Shown piece after piece: positions 41,741 to 50,250 of a stretch of 59,045 nucleotides of DNA (position 1 is the stretch's first letter; each line of letters starts with the position of its first letter). The position numbers and the translations under genes are program-made. The notes below the pieces were generated by a model. It made no database searches, was not told where the DNA came from, and saw only the letters and a list, made by a program, of their open reading frames with translations. Source of the stretch: Candidatus Abyssobacteria bacterium SURF_17 (GTDB lineage: Bacteria > Abyssobacteria > SURF-5); contig QZKI01000061.1 in NCBI GenBank assembly GCA_003598055.1, positions 1-59,045 on the forward strand. Direction: 5' to 3'.

Positions 41741-43081
41741 TCATCCCACCAGGGTGATGAGCAAGTCCATCACATTCGTCCCGGTCGGGCCGGTCTTGAG
41801 CAGGTCACCGATAGGCTCAAGCAGATTATATGAATCATTGCGCTGCAAGTACGCGACCGGGTCGAGCCCATGCTTGCGGGCACGCTCCACGGTAGTCGTA
41901 TCGACGACGGCTCCGGCGGCGTCCGTCGGGCCGTCCGTTCCGTCAGTCCCCACGCTGGCGAGGACAATATTGCCGGATTTTGCCAATTTAAGCGCTGCAG
42001 AGAGCGCAAGCTCCTGATTTCGCCCCCCTTTTCCTTTTCCGCGGATAGTGACCGTAGTCTCACCCCCGGCGAGGATACAGGCGGGCGGAGCAATCGGATT
42101 GTGTGAATTCGCCGTCTCAAGAGCAATGGAGGCAAATACGGTGCCAACTTCCCGTGCCTCTCCGCTTATGCATGCCGAAAGGATGAGCGGACGGAAACCG
42201 AGTGAGACCGCTTTTTCGGATGCTGCAATGAGGGCGCTGCGGTTGTTACCGATAATGTCATTGGAGACATTGCGAAAAATTTCGTCGTCCGGCTTGGGAG
42301 TTTCTTTGATTTCCCCGTTGACCCCGCTCTGTATGAAATTGGCGACGGATTTTGGCACTCGGTGCCAAATATTGTATTTCTCCATGACTGCTTTGGCGTC
42401 GGAAAACGTCGAAGGGTCGCCTACCGTCGGGCCGGAGGCAATGACGTCAGGTGCGTCTCCCACAGCGTCGGAAAGAAGGAGTGTACACACCCTGGCTGGT
42501 GCGGCTGCTCGAGCGAGCTGGCCGCCCTTGATTCCCGAAATGTGCTTGCGCACAATATTTACTTCGTCAATGGAGGCTCCACACTCGAGCAGCAACCGCG
42601 TCATCGCCTGCTTGTCATTGAGCGATAAGCCTTCGGCAGGAAGTGGCATGAGCGCGGAGCCGCCCCCGGAGATGAGGCACAGCACCAGCGTATCCCGTCG
42701 GGCGTTCTCCTTCAGCAATCCGATGAGCTTCCGGGCCGCCGAAACGCCGCGTTCATCCGGAACAGGATGTGCAGCTTCTATTACCTCGATCCGTTGCAAC
42801 GATCGTGTGTGGCCATCCTTGACGACGATGCTTCCGCCCGCAATCCGGTTCCCGAGTATCGTTTCAAGAGCACGTGCCATCGATGCGCTTGCTTTGCCCG
42901 CTCCAACAACGATGATTCGCCGGAACTCACTCAAAGCGATGTTGGTTGCGCCGATGATGAGCCGGTCGCCCTCGAGCCTGACGGATTTGTGAATCAATGC
43001 TTCCGGGTCTACTGCACGGATGGCGGCGTGAGCAATGGCCAGCGCCGCGTCGCGCAACTGCTGCAGGTTCATTCCTTGCAT
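41741..43081 (-). CDS. Glycerate 2-kinase, MOFRL family
   Basis: 446 residues. Family marks include VVGAGKASASMARALE, SGGGSALMPLPAEGLSL, VRKHISGIKGGQLARAA, LLSDAVGDAPDVIASGPT and the MOFRL-type C-terminal domain GGETTVTIRGKGKGGRNQEL with VGTDGTDGPTDAAGAVVD. It phosphorylates D-glycerate to 2-phosphoglycerate, linking serine or glyoxylate metabolism to glycolysis. It overlaps the PHP gene by 13 bases, so the two form an operon that ends at the terminator at 41519-41545. Confidence 0.93.
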   Translation of the reverse strand: MQGMNLQQLRDAALAIAHAAIRAVDPEALIHKSVRLEGDRLIIGATNIALSEFRRIIVVGAGKASASMARALETILGNRIAGGSIVVKDGHTRSLQRIEVIEAAHPVPDERGVSAARKLIGLLKENARRDTLVLCLISGGGSALMPLPAEGLSLNDKQAMTRLLLECGASIDEVNIVRKHISGIKGGQLARAAAPARVCTLLLSDAVGDAPDVIASGPTVGDPSTFSDAKAVMEKYNIWHRVPKSVANFIQSGVNGEIKETPKPDDEIFRNVSNDIIGNNRSALIAASEKAVSLGFRPLILSACISGEAREVGTVFASIALETANSHNPIAPPACILAGGETTVTIRGKGKGGRNQELALSAALKLAKSGNIVLASVGTDGTDGPTDAAGAVVDTTTVERARKHGLDPVAYLQRNDSYNLLEPIGDLLKTGPTGTNVMDLLITLVG

Positions 43082-43734
43082 TCTCCCAGCCGGTGTGGCA
43101 TAGGCAGGCGGCTGTATTCGCCGCCGTCAAGACGCGCGGGCGCAACCCTTCCTGCCTTGACCTCGCTGATCAGTTCCTCGAGTGTGCCGACGGTTCTCTC
43201 GAACCACGTTGCGCAACTGCCCACCTCCCGCGCGAAGTGGCAGTCGCTCCCCGCGGTTCCCGGAATTCTGAGCCGCTCCCACGCCTCGATGGCCAGGGCA
43301 TTCTCGCGCTCCGTGTTCTCGCCGTTGAGCACTTCCAGCGCGTTGATATAATCCATGCTGAACAGGCCGTTCGAGACCGAAGCCGCGCCGATTATTCGAA
43401 ACGGATGTGCCGGTATCAGAATCCCTCCGCACGCCTCAACCTTCGGCCTCACAGATGCGATCTTGGTGTAGTATCCCGTGCGCTCTTTCCATGAATCGTC
43501 ACGCAGGCCGAACGCAAGTATGTGACCCTTGTCCGTATTGATTTCAACCCCTCTGAACACAAGGAATCCCTCGGCTTGCGCAATCTCTTCGACGGGCTCC
43601 GAAGCACAAAAGGAATCATGCTCGGTGATGCAGACGGCATCCAACCCTCTGCGGCGGGCAGTATCAATCAGGTCAAGCGGCTCAAGCGTGTTGTCGCCGG
43701 AATATCTCGTGTGGCAGTGTAGGTCAATGAACAT
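43069..43734 (-). CDS. PHP-domain phosphoesterase
   Basis: 221 residues with the PHP metal motifs: IDLHCHTRYSGDNT (motif I), ITEHDSF (motif II), RGVEINTDKGHIL (motif III), IPAHPFRI and GSDCHFAREVG. It is probably a small metal-dependent phosphatase of the TrpH/YciV type. Its specific substrate is unknown. It lies upstream of and overlaps the glycerate kinase gene. Confidence 0.9.
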   Translation of the reverse strand: MFIDLHCHTRYSGDNTLEPLDLIDTARRRGLDAVCITEHDSFCASEPVEEIAQAEGFLVFRGVEINTDKGHILAFGLRDDSWKERTGYYTKIASVRPKVEACGGILIPAHPFRIIGAASVSNGLFSMDYINALEVLNGENTERENALAIEAWERLRIPGTAGSDCHFAREVGSCATWFERTVGTLEELISEVKAGRVAPARLDGGEYSRLPMPHRLGECKE

Positions 43735-44195
43735 AAAACACTTGATGTCCTTTCATAATGCGTGCACTTTTCCGGTCACCCGGTGTTCTGATTTTTAAGG
43801 ATATTGTCGAGGGATACTTTATTATCTGCTTGTCATTGCGAGCGAAGGGCCGCAGGCCCGAGCGATGTGTGTGTATCTCATTCTGCCAATGAGATTGCTT
43901 TATTCGTCCGGGTCTGAGCCCCGTCGCTTCCCCGTAAGAAACTGGCGTCCCATCCGTCATTGCGAGGGAGTGCAACGACCGAAGCAATCTCTTTGGCAGA
44001 CATACGATGATGCAGAGATTGCTTCGTCATGCCCCGAACAGGCGGGTCATGACTCGCAATGACAATAAGGAGGAGCCCTGCGCGTTTTTTTCGCAGCAAC
44101 CCGACGAAGTCGGGTGGAATGCTCGCAATGACTGACAAACGCCAGGTCTTCAGGCGACTCTCCTCAAACCGTGGGGCAACGCGGCAATCTGTCTT
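43735..44195. repeat. Cluster of dispersed CATTGCGAG/AAGCAATCTC repeats
   Basis: 461 bases without a gene. Several copies of a CATTGCGAG(C/G)GA-type unit, GAAGCAATCTC and the reverse GAGATTGCTTCG occur in both orientations (about 43832-44125), with the GGGCCGCAGGCCC hairpin inside the first copy. Confidence 0.65.
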
Positions 44196-44636
44196 TCATT
44201 TCCACAACGGCCCCAAGTACACAGGAGCGTTCGGGAAGCCAGTTGAAGCGCATTCTGCAAGCCATGCCCGAATCGGCGGATAGAGCGCGATTGTGTCCAA
44301 AGAGTCTGTCGAGATAAATGCCGACCCGGTCACGCGAGGGTCATGCGATTTTCCTGCTTCACCGCCAACGCGCTTTGTCTCGTACAGAAAATGCACGACG
44401 TGTCGTTCCCTGTCGGGCCACACGCTTTCACAGATGCAAACGACTCGCTCACACGCGACTCGTATCGAAGTCTCCTCGAATACCTCGCGAACGAGCGCTT
44501 CCTCCGCCGGCTCGCCTGCACGCATTCCGCCGCCGGGCGGCATCCAATATGTCTTTCCCTCTTTTTCGTGTCGGACGAGCAGGATAGAGTGATTCTCGCA
44601 ACAGAGAGCCCCGACTCGTATGCGAAGCGAAGTCAT
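44196..44636 (-). CDS. Nudix hydrolase
   Basis: 146 residues. The Nudix box is intact: GGGMRAGEPAEEALVREVFE followed by ETSI, equal to GX5EX7REVFEET. Substrate probably a nucleoside diphosphate derivative. The ATG overlaps the stop of hflX (ATGA), so it is translationally coupled to it. Nothing in the sequence narrows the substrate. Confidence 0.9.
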   Translation of the reverse strand: MTSLRIRVGALCCENHSILLVRHEKEGKTYWMPPGGGMRAGEPAEEALVREVFEETSIRVACERVVCICESVWPDRERHVVHFLYETKRVGGEAGKSHDPRVTGSAFISTDSLDTIALYPPIRAWLAECASTGFPNAPVYLGPLWK

Positions 44637-45907
44637 GGACGTTCCTTCACGAAATCGCGCAATTTTGCCGCCAACGGCTTTTCCAGTTCCGCCGTAATCA
44701 CGATATTCCCGTCTTCGTACCGTGTGTCGAGCACGCGCCCCTTCTGTTGCACGAGCGCCGCCACCTCGCCGCGCCCCTGAGGTATCTCCAATTCGACAAT
44801 CTCTCGCCGTGATGACAGAGTGGAGGCGACGAGGCCGAGTAGATTCTCGATGTTCTCGCCGGTAAGCGCCGAGACGGCGACGCTTCCCGGCGCTCGTTCG
44901 ACGAAGTGTGCTGCGACATCCGGGTGCGGCAACAAATCGATTTTATTAAATGCCGTAATGACCGGCTTATCGGCTGCGCCCAGTTCACCCAGCACCTGCT
45001 TTGCAACCCTCATGTGATCTTCGAAATACTGGTGGCTGGAATCCACGACCAGGAGGACAACATCAGCGTGCGTCACTTCCTCAAGCGTCGCCCGAAACGC
45101 CGCAACCAGCGAATGCGGCAACTTGCGGATGAATCCGACCGTGTCGGTGAAAACGACAACCTGCTCATTCGGCAATTTCGCCCTTCTCGAACGCGGGTCA
45201 AGCGTCGCAAACAACTTATCCTCCACGAACGCATGAGCATCCGCAATTGCATTGAGGAGCGACGACTTTCCGGCGTTCGTGTAGCCGACAATCGCGACGT
45301 TCGCGACCGCGCGGCTGACCCTTCGCTTGCGTTGGACGTCGCGGTGGCGCCTGATCGAATCCAGGCCGCGCCGCAGCTTGGCAATGCGGTCCTTGATGCG
45401 GCGCCGGTCAACTTCCAGCTTCTGCTCGCCTCCGCCGTGGCGCGTCCCGATGCCGCCGCCCAGGCGGGACATTGTCACGCCGCGGCCCGTAAGTCTTGGC
45501 AGGAGATAGTCGAGTTGCGCAAGCTCGACCTGGATTTTCCCCTCTCGCGTCTCGGCCCGCTGAGCGAAAATGTCAAGAATGAGCTGAGTGCGGTCAACAA
45601 CTTTGCAGTCAACCATCTTTTCAAGGTTTCTTTGCTGAGCCGGGCTCAACTCACAGTCGAAGACTACGATGTCAGCCTCGAATTCATCGACCAGCGAGGC
45701 TACCGTCGCGGCTTTGCCCTTCCCGATGAAACATGCGCTGTCCGGAACGGAGCGCGTTTGCGTGATTGACTCGACTACCTGACCGCCGGCAGTCCGTGTG
45801 AGTTCGGCGAGTTCGGCGAGTGACTCCTCCACTTCCCATGGGGCGTCACTTCCCGTCTGGACCCCTACAAGGATGGCTTTTTGGTGCGCTTCTGATTGAT
45901 TAACCAC
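44633..45907 (-). CDS. hflX: HflX GTPase (ribosome-splitting)
   Basis: 424 residues. The HflX N-terminal domain (VDEFEADIVVFDCELSPAQQ, then RNLEKMVDCKVVDRTQLILD), the coiled linker after GGGIGTRHGGGEQKLEVDRR, and the G domain with G1 GYTNAGKSS, switch region LDPRSR, G3 DTVGF and G4 FNKID. HflX binds ribosomes and splits stalled 70S particles in bacteria studied. The GTG start at 45907 has a weak ribosome-binding site. The Nudix gene follows in an operon. Confidence 0.95.
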   Translation of the reverse strand: MVNQSEAHQKAILVGVQTGSDAPWEVEESLAELAELTRTAGGQVVESITQTRSVPDSACFIGKGKAATVASLVDEFEADIVVFDCELSPAQQRNLEKMVDCKVVDRTQLILDIFAQRAETREGKIQVELAQLDYLLPRLTGRGVTMSRLGGGIGTRHGGGEQKLEVDRRRIKDRIAKLRRGLDSIRRHRDVQRKRRVSRAVANVAIVGYTNAGKSSLLNAIADAHAFVEDKLFATLDPRSRRAKLPNEQVVVFTDTVGFIRKLPHSLVAAFRATLEEVTHADVVLLVVDSSHQYFEDHMRVAKQVLGELGAADKPVITAFNKIDLLPHPDVAAHFVERAPGSVAVSALTGENIENLLGLVASTLSSRREIVELEIPQGRGEVAALVQQKGRVLDTRYEDGNIVITAELEKPLAAKLRDFVKERP

Positions 45908-46113
45908 TCGATTCCGTGTTCAACTCCTCTTATTACATGTTCCATCGAAATTATACGGATTATGCCAGTGTTTTGCAATCCCGCCCACGCTGACAGATGC
46001 AGGGTCACTGTCAGGAAGAAACCGGTGATTCACTCGGGATCTCTGGATCTGCAATCGCAACCACTGAGTATGGGGCGAGGAGGTTTCGGAGAAGTGGACG
46101 CATGCCAGACAGG

Positions 46114-47445
46114 TCAGGATTCGAATCGGTTCATCACGAGGCCGGAGAGAAGTTTCGGATAGAAATACGTGGATTTCTGCGGCATCTTCTCGCCTTCATA
46201 GGTTACCGCTTTGACCTGCTCCGGCTTCGTGGGATTCAGCAGCAGCGCAATCTGAGCTTCGCCGCGTCGAACGGCCTCGAGCGCCGAGTCACTCGACGGC
46301 GTGAACCGGACGTGCTCCTCCTTAGAGAGGTTCTGTGTGTCTATGCCCAGAATTTTTTGCAGGATAACCGCCTGCGCTATCGCTACGTCAAGCGTTCTGA
46401 AACTTTCGCAGTGATCCCGCTCCACGAATTCCCGGAGCGCAATATCGTCCCTCGATGTCAGAAGCTCAAGAGCGTTTCCGCCGAGATACAGACCGAAGGC
46501 ATGTCTCGTCTCTCCGACGCGCGCCATATCAGCCGAAAAATTCCGGGCCACCGTCTCGCAGTTGGCACAGGTAAAGGGGTATTCAGTCCGCTCGAAATAC
46601 TTCTCGATCTGGCGTTGGAACTGCCCGGGCTCAAAACGCTCGAGGCCGTGGATAATGCGATGAATCGGGTAAATGGATACCCCCTCACCCTCAAGGTTGA
46701 CGAACAGCATCATGACGTAATTGTACGGGGCATCTTCCGAGCTCGACTTTCCCTCGCTACGCCGTATATGGCGGTAGATGAGTGCGGTCTCATATCGATG
46801 GTGTCCGTCGGCTATTATCAGGGACTTGTTTTCCATCTGCGAAGTGATTGATCGGATGACGGCCGGGTCATTCACGACCCAGAACCTGTTGCGGATGTTC
46901 TTATCATCCCTGAAATCATACACCGGAGAGGTGAAGGCCGCCTCCACAAGAATGCTGTCGATCGAACCGTCAGGCTGAGAATAGAGCGAGAAAATAGGGC
47001 TGAGGTTCGCCTTGCATTCTTTCATCAGATTGAGTCGGTCTACCTTGGGCGGCATCATCGTATGCTCATGCCCGAGAATGACACCCGACTCCTGATCCTC
47101 AAGGCGCGCAAGCGCCAGAAAGCCTCTTCTCAACCGCGGTCTCTCTGAAGAGTACTGATACTCCTGCTCATAGATGTAAATAGAAGGCTTCTGGTCATAC
47201 CGAAGCATTCCTGAGGCTATCCACTGCTTTAGCAATCTCCCGGCCCGCGCATACTTATTCTCTCCGGGGCCGTCTCCCGGCAAGTCTTTCCCCTTTTCGA
47301 GCCAAACGACATTATTCGGGTGGCGATCATGCAGAAAATCGCGCTCCTCGTCATTAATGACATCGTAGGGAGGCGCGACGACTTCCCTCATGTCCACCCT
47401 TGACGGGTCGTATCGCAATCCTCTGAACGGAACAATCCTGGCCAT
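46114..47445 (-). CDS. DUF1015 family protein
   Basis: About 443 residues from the ATG at 47445. Landmarks: RIVPFRGLRYDPSRVDMREV and APPYDVINDEERDFL at the N-terminus, YIYEQEYQYSSERP, IIADGHHRYETALIYR and QKSTYFYPKLLSGLV at the C-terminus, all typical of DUF1015. The family is widespread in bacteria; kinase-like activity on free serine has been reported for SbnI-related members, but the role here is unknown. It stands alone. Confidence 0.9.
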   Translation of the reverse strand: MARIVPFRGLRYDPSRVDMREVVAPPYDVINDEERDFLHDRHPNNVVWLEKGKDLPGDGPGENKYARAGRLLKQWIASGMLRYDQKPSIYIYEQEYQYSSERPRLRRGFLALARLEDQESGVILGHEHTMMPPKVDRLNLMKECKANLSPIFSLYSQPDGSIDSILVEAAFTSPVYDFRDDKNIRNRFWVVNDPAVIRSITSQMENKSLIIADGHHRYETALIYRHIRRSEGKSSSEDAPYNYVMMLFVNLEGEGVSIYPIHRIIHGLERFEPGQFQRQIEKYFERTEYPFTCANCETVARNFSADMARVGETRHAFGLYLGGNALELLTSRDDIALREFVERDHCESFRTLDVAIAQAVILQKILGIDTQNLSKEEHVRFTPSSDSALEAVRRGEAQIALLLNPTKPEQVKAVTYEGEKMPQKSTYFYPKLLSGLVMNRFES

Positions 47446-47600
47446 CGTGAATCTTCGTCTTCCCTTGTCGGAGCGTGAACCCACGCAGTATTGGGACCTA
47501 GTGCGTGGCGGCGTGATACAAATGTTTCCCTGTTCAAAACGTGGCTAATATACCGGCCACCCTCCGGTTTGTCAAGATAGCCGGAAGTCGCCTCTTTTGC

Positions 47601-47698
47601 GGGGACATAATACCTGATACCTTATCACACGCAAGCGACCAGAATATCGTGTTGTCCCTGCCCGCGGCGTAGTATGCGGAAATAGATATTATGTCCCC
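47601..47698. repeat. Inverted repeat with 12-bp arms (GGGGACATAATA)
   Basis: GGGGACATAATA (47601-47612) and TATTATGTCCCC (47687-47698) are perfectly complementary and enclose 74 bases. It resembles RAYT-associated REP palindromes; no transposase is present. Confidence 0.75.
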
Positions 47699-47719
47699 GG
47701 AATTCGGCGGTCGGGAGGG

Positions 47720-48283
47720 TTATTTCTTCGCCCGTTCAACGAAGGAGTTGTCACGCGTATCGATTCGGACGACGTCGCCTATCTGCAGAAATTGGGGCAC
47801 TTTCACGACGAGGCCGGTCTCGAGTTTGGCTATTTTGGACGAGCCCGATGCGGTCGCTCCCTTCATGGGTGGGTCGGTTTCCACTATCGCCAGGTCAACG
47901 GTCAGAGGCAGCTCAATCCCGACCGGAGCACCATTGTAAAACTCCACCTTGAGTTGCGTATTCGGCAGAAGATATTTCACGGCTTCCCCAAGAATCCCGA
48001 CAGGAATTTCCGTCTGCTCGTACGTGGTAGTATCCATGAATACGTAGATGTCTCCCGTATCATACAGGAATTCCATGACCTTCCGGTCTAACATCACGGG
48101 TTCGACCGACTCGTCCGCTCGGAAGCGCACGTCATAGGAGTTATTGTTCTTCAAATTGAGGAGTCTTGCCTGCACAAGCGCACGCAGATTGCCGGGCGTT
48201 AAGTGGGTTATATCCGCAACGCGATACAGCTCCTTATTGTACAAGATTATCATGCCATTTCGCATCTGTCTGGCAGCTATCAT
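47720..48283 (-). CDS. efp: Elongation factor P
   Basis: 187 residues from the ATG at 48283 (AAAGGAC upstream); the frame extends to 48385 without support. The KOW-like domain I begins MRNGMIILYNKELYRV, domain II contains VMLDRKVMEFLYDTGDIYVF and domain III contains VETDPPMKGATASGSSKIAK. EF-P relieves ribosome stalling at proline runs. The tip loop reads HLTPGNLRALVQ, where E. coli has KPGKGQAFAR, so the lysine that is beta-lysylated there is Asn here and an Arg occurs two positions later. The rest of the sequence is a normal EF-P. Confidence 0.95.
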   Translation of the reverse strand: MIAARQMRNGMIILYNKELYRVADITHLTPGNLRALVQARLLNLKNNNSYDVRFRADESVEPVMLDRKVMEFLYDTGDIYVFMDTTTYEQTEIPVGILGEAVKYLLPNTQLKVEFYNGAPVGIELPLTVDLAIVETDPPMKGATASGSSKIAKLETGLVVKVPQFLQIGDVVRIDTRDNSFVERAKK

Positions 48284-48629
48284 GCTTGTCCTTTCTTCGT
48301 GTTCCTCGATAGAATCTAATTGAACCTGACCTTGTTCGACGGTTGGAATTCCGGCGCGAGCACCGGAGGGCAAGAGTTCGTTCAAAAGGTGTTATCGGGG
48401 TATCTGACGCACCGCACACTCTGACAGACTCGAATCCCCTCGCGATATGCCGGGTCTGGCAGTTTCCCACTCCGTCGCTTAAGATTATTATAATTGCCCG
48501 GCAGCCAAAAATCAATCCTGCTACAGTCGGGATTAGAAACGAACAGAAGCCGTCTCGGCGGGAATGGTTTGACTCCTCATGGGCGGTCGGGACGCAAACG
48601 GCGGGAACTTTCAGCCTCTATCTTGTCCC

Positions 48630-49172
48630 TCAGGCGTCCGTCTGGGGAAGAAGACTGAAGATGAGCTTCCTGAGAAACGCTCGCTTCTGTATCACTCGCG
48701 CGCCGCAGTTATAACAGAGAGCTGCCTCGGCCGAAACCGTCGTGCCACATTCGCTGCACCGAATGGTGTCACACTTGAACCGTCGCACAAGCTCGAGGAC
48801 TTCTTTTCTTTCCTCATTGCTCCGAAAGGCGAATATCACTCCGACGCACATATTGCCATTGTCCTCAAATGTCCCAATGTCCTTCTTGCGTTTGAACCAC
48901 TTTATCGAGCCGGGCACCGATATGTTAATCGGATGAGTCCGACAAAATATCTGCATCTCTATGTCTCTGGTCAGGATGAATGGCGTTCCCCCCGATTCCA
49001 TAAATAAATCGGAATCTATCAGCGAAATCTCCATGCAGAGGCCCGACGTCGTGATGTCAATGACGCTCGCGAATGCCACCCGCGGAGCCTTTCGGTCCCG
49101 GTTCTTCACAAAATAGGAAACGTGAATCTCATCCCGCAATTCCTTCTTTCCAGAGGATAATTCGAGCAACAT
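48630..49172 (-). CDS. PilZ-like protein with C-terminal zinc ribbon
   Basis: 180 residues. An N-terminal PilZ-like beta-barrel (about 10-125: VSYFVKNRDRKAPRVAFASV and VIDITTSGLCMEI) is followed by a zinc ribbon (CSECGTTVSAEAALCYNCGA). The classical RxxxR and DxSxxG c-di-GMP motifs are only partly kept (DITTSGLCMEI), so c-di-GMP binding is uncertain. It is divergent from the HU-like gene at 49.5 kb. Confidence 0.7.
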   Translation of the reverse strand: MLLELSSGKKELRDEIHVSYFVKNRDRKAPRVAFASVIDITTSGLCMEISLIDSDLFMESGGTPFILTRDIEMQIFCRTHPINISVPGSIKWFKRKKDIGTFEDNGNMCVGVIFAFRSNEERKEVLELVRRFKCDTIRCSECGTTVSAEAALCYNCGARVIQKRAFLRKLIFSLLPQTDA

Positions 49173-49557
49173 GATCGCTGGCTCTCCTGTTCAACCACTC
49201 CTTCGTTTTCTGTCTGGATAAGAGCATAGGCAATCTCAATGCCAATCAGCCTTCTTCAAGAACACAACGAATCTGCTGTAGTATAACTTTCCTGCAAACA
49301 ATAAGTTACACACGACCATCACAAGGAACGTCGGTGCGACGCTCAAGTGTATCCTCAACCGGTCCCTCTATTTGGTTACTTTCGTAACGATTTTGTAATT
49401 GGCCTCCGACGATATACGGCGCGCCACGGTAGGTGTCGGCGTTCATCTTCCCTCTTATGGACTCTACGCGACTGCCCCGTTGAAGAGAAACCCCTTGAAA
49501 ACTAACCCTGCCTATGGTAGCATAACAGAGTAGCATTCTATATGTTGCGAGGAAAGT
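49173..49557. promoter_or_regulatory. Divergent intergenic region with a probable sigma-70 promoter
   Basis: 385 bases without a gene. TTGAAA (49495-49500) and TAGCAT (49518-49523), 17 bases apart, precede the HU-like gene. The rest shows nothing recognisable. Confidence 0.45.
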
Positions 49558-50102
49558 ATGAAGCATTATTACTGCATCGCCAACGACCCCGAAGGGATAA
49601 GAATTACTCCGCGGTCGCTTTCGCGGATTGTACAAGGCAGATACTGCGTTCCCGACTGTGTCGATTATGAGAGCAGATTCAACCTACCCCGACGCCTCAA
49701 GGCGAAAGAGGTATATGCGGGTTGGAGCTGTCACAACTGCAAATTTCTGAGAGAATCGCCCGGCCCAAAAAAAAACCCGCAATCAAGGCCCCCATCTCCC
49801 GACAAGCGGAAACGCTGACGCGCAGTGATTTGACCAGGCTTGTCTCCAGCCGAACTGGCGTTTCATGGCGCCGCGCAGACAAGGTACTCGTGAACACGTT
49901 TTCGGCAATCACTCGCGGCCTCAGCATGGAAGATCCGGTGAAGCTCAAGGACTTTGGCAGATTCTCTGTCAGAGTACGCAGGGGCTGGAACGGGGTTCAT
50001 CCCTCATCCGGAGACCGAGTCCGGATAGCCGACCGCGTTTCCGTTTGTTTCCAGCCGAGCGGGAATTTGAGGCGGCTGGTTGCTCGATCGACGCCAAAGT
50101 GA
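49558..50102 (+). CDS. HU/IHF-type DNA-binding protein split by an A9 run (predicted -1 frameshift)
   Basis: The first frame (49558-49818) has a good ribosome-binding site (GAGGAAAGT) and encodes an N-terminal Cys-containing region (YYCIANDPEGI, RYCVPDC, WSCHNCKF). At 49767-49775 there is a run of nine A. Shifting -1 there enters a frame that continues to 50102 and encodes an HU-type domain: LTRSDLTRLVSSRTGVSWRR, KVLVNTFSAI, LKDFGRFSVRVRRGW. The second frame has no plausible start of its own. The codons CCA-AAA-AAA-AAC contain the slippery heptamer A-AAA-AAC. Either programmed slippage or a sequence error explains this; the product would be about 181 residues. Confidence 0.65.
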
Positions 50103-50250
50103 TCAGCCGGCCTCGCTGCTGGCGCGATTATTTGTGGAAAAAACTGGATAAGTGCGAATGGGTTCTCGCCACCCGATCAAGTCGAAGGCCAGATCCTGCG
50201 CAGGAATAACAAGGGAAGGGCAGACGTATAATACCAGTTTCTCAGGAAGC

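Noticed and set aside
46114..46260. CAGGTCAGGATTCGAATCGG as a tRNA T-arm
   Set aside because: It lies inside the DUF1015 coding region and has no acceptor or anticodon stem around it.
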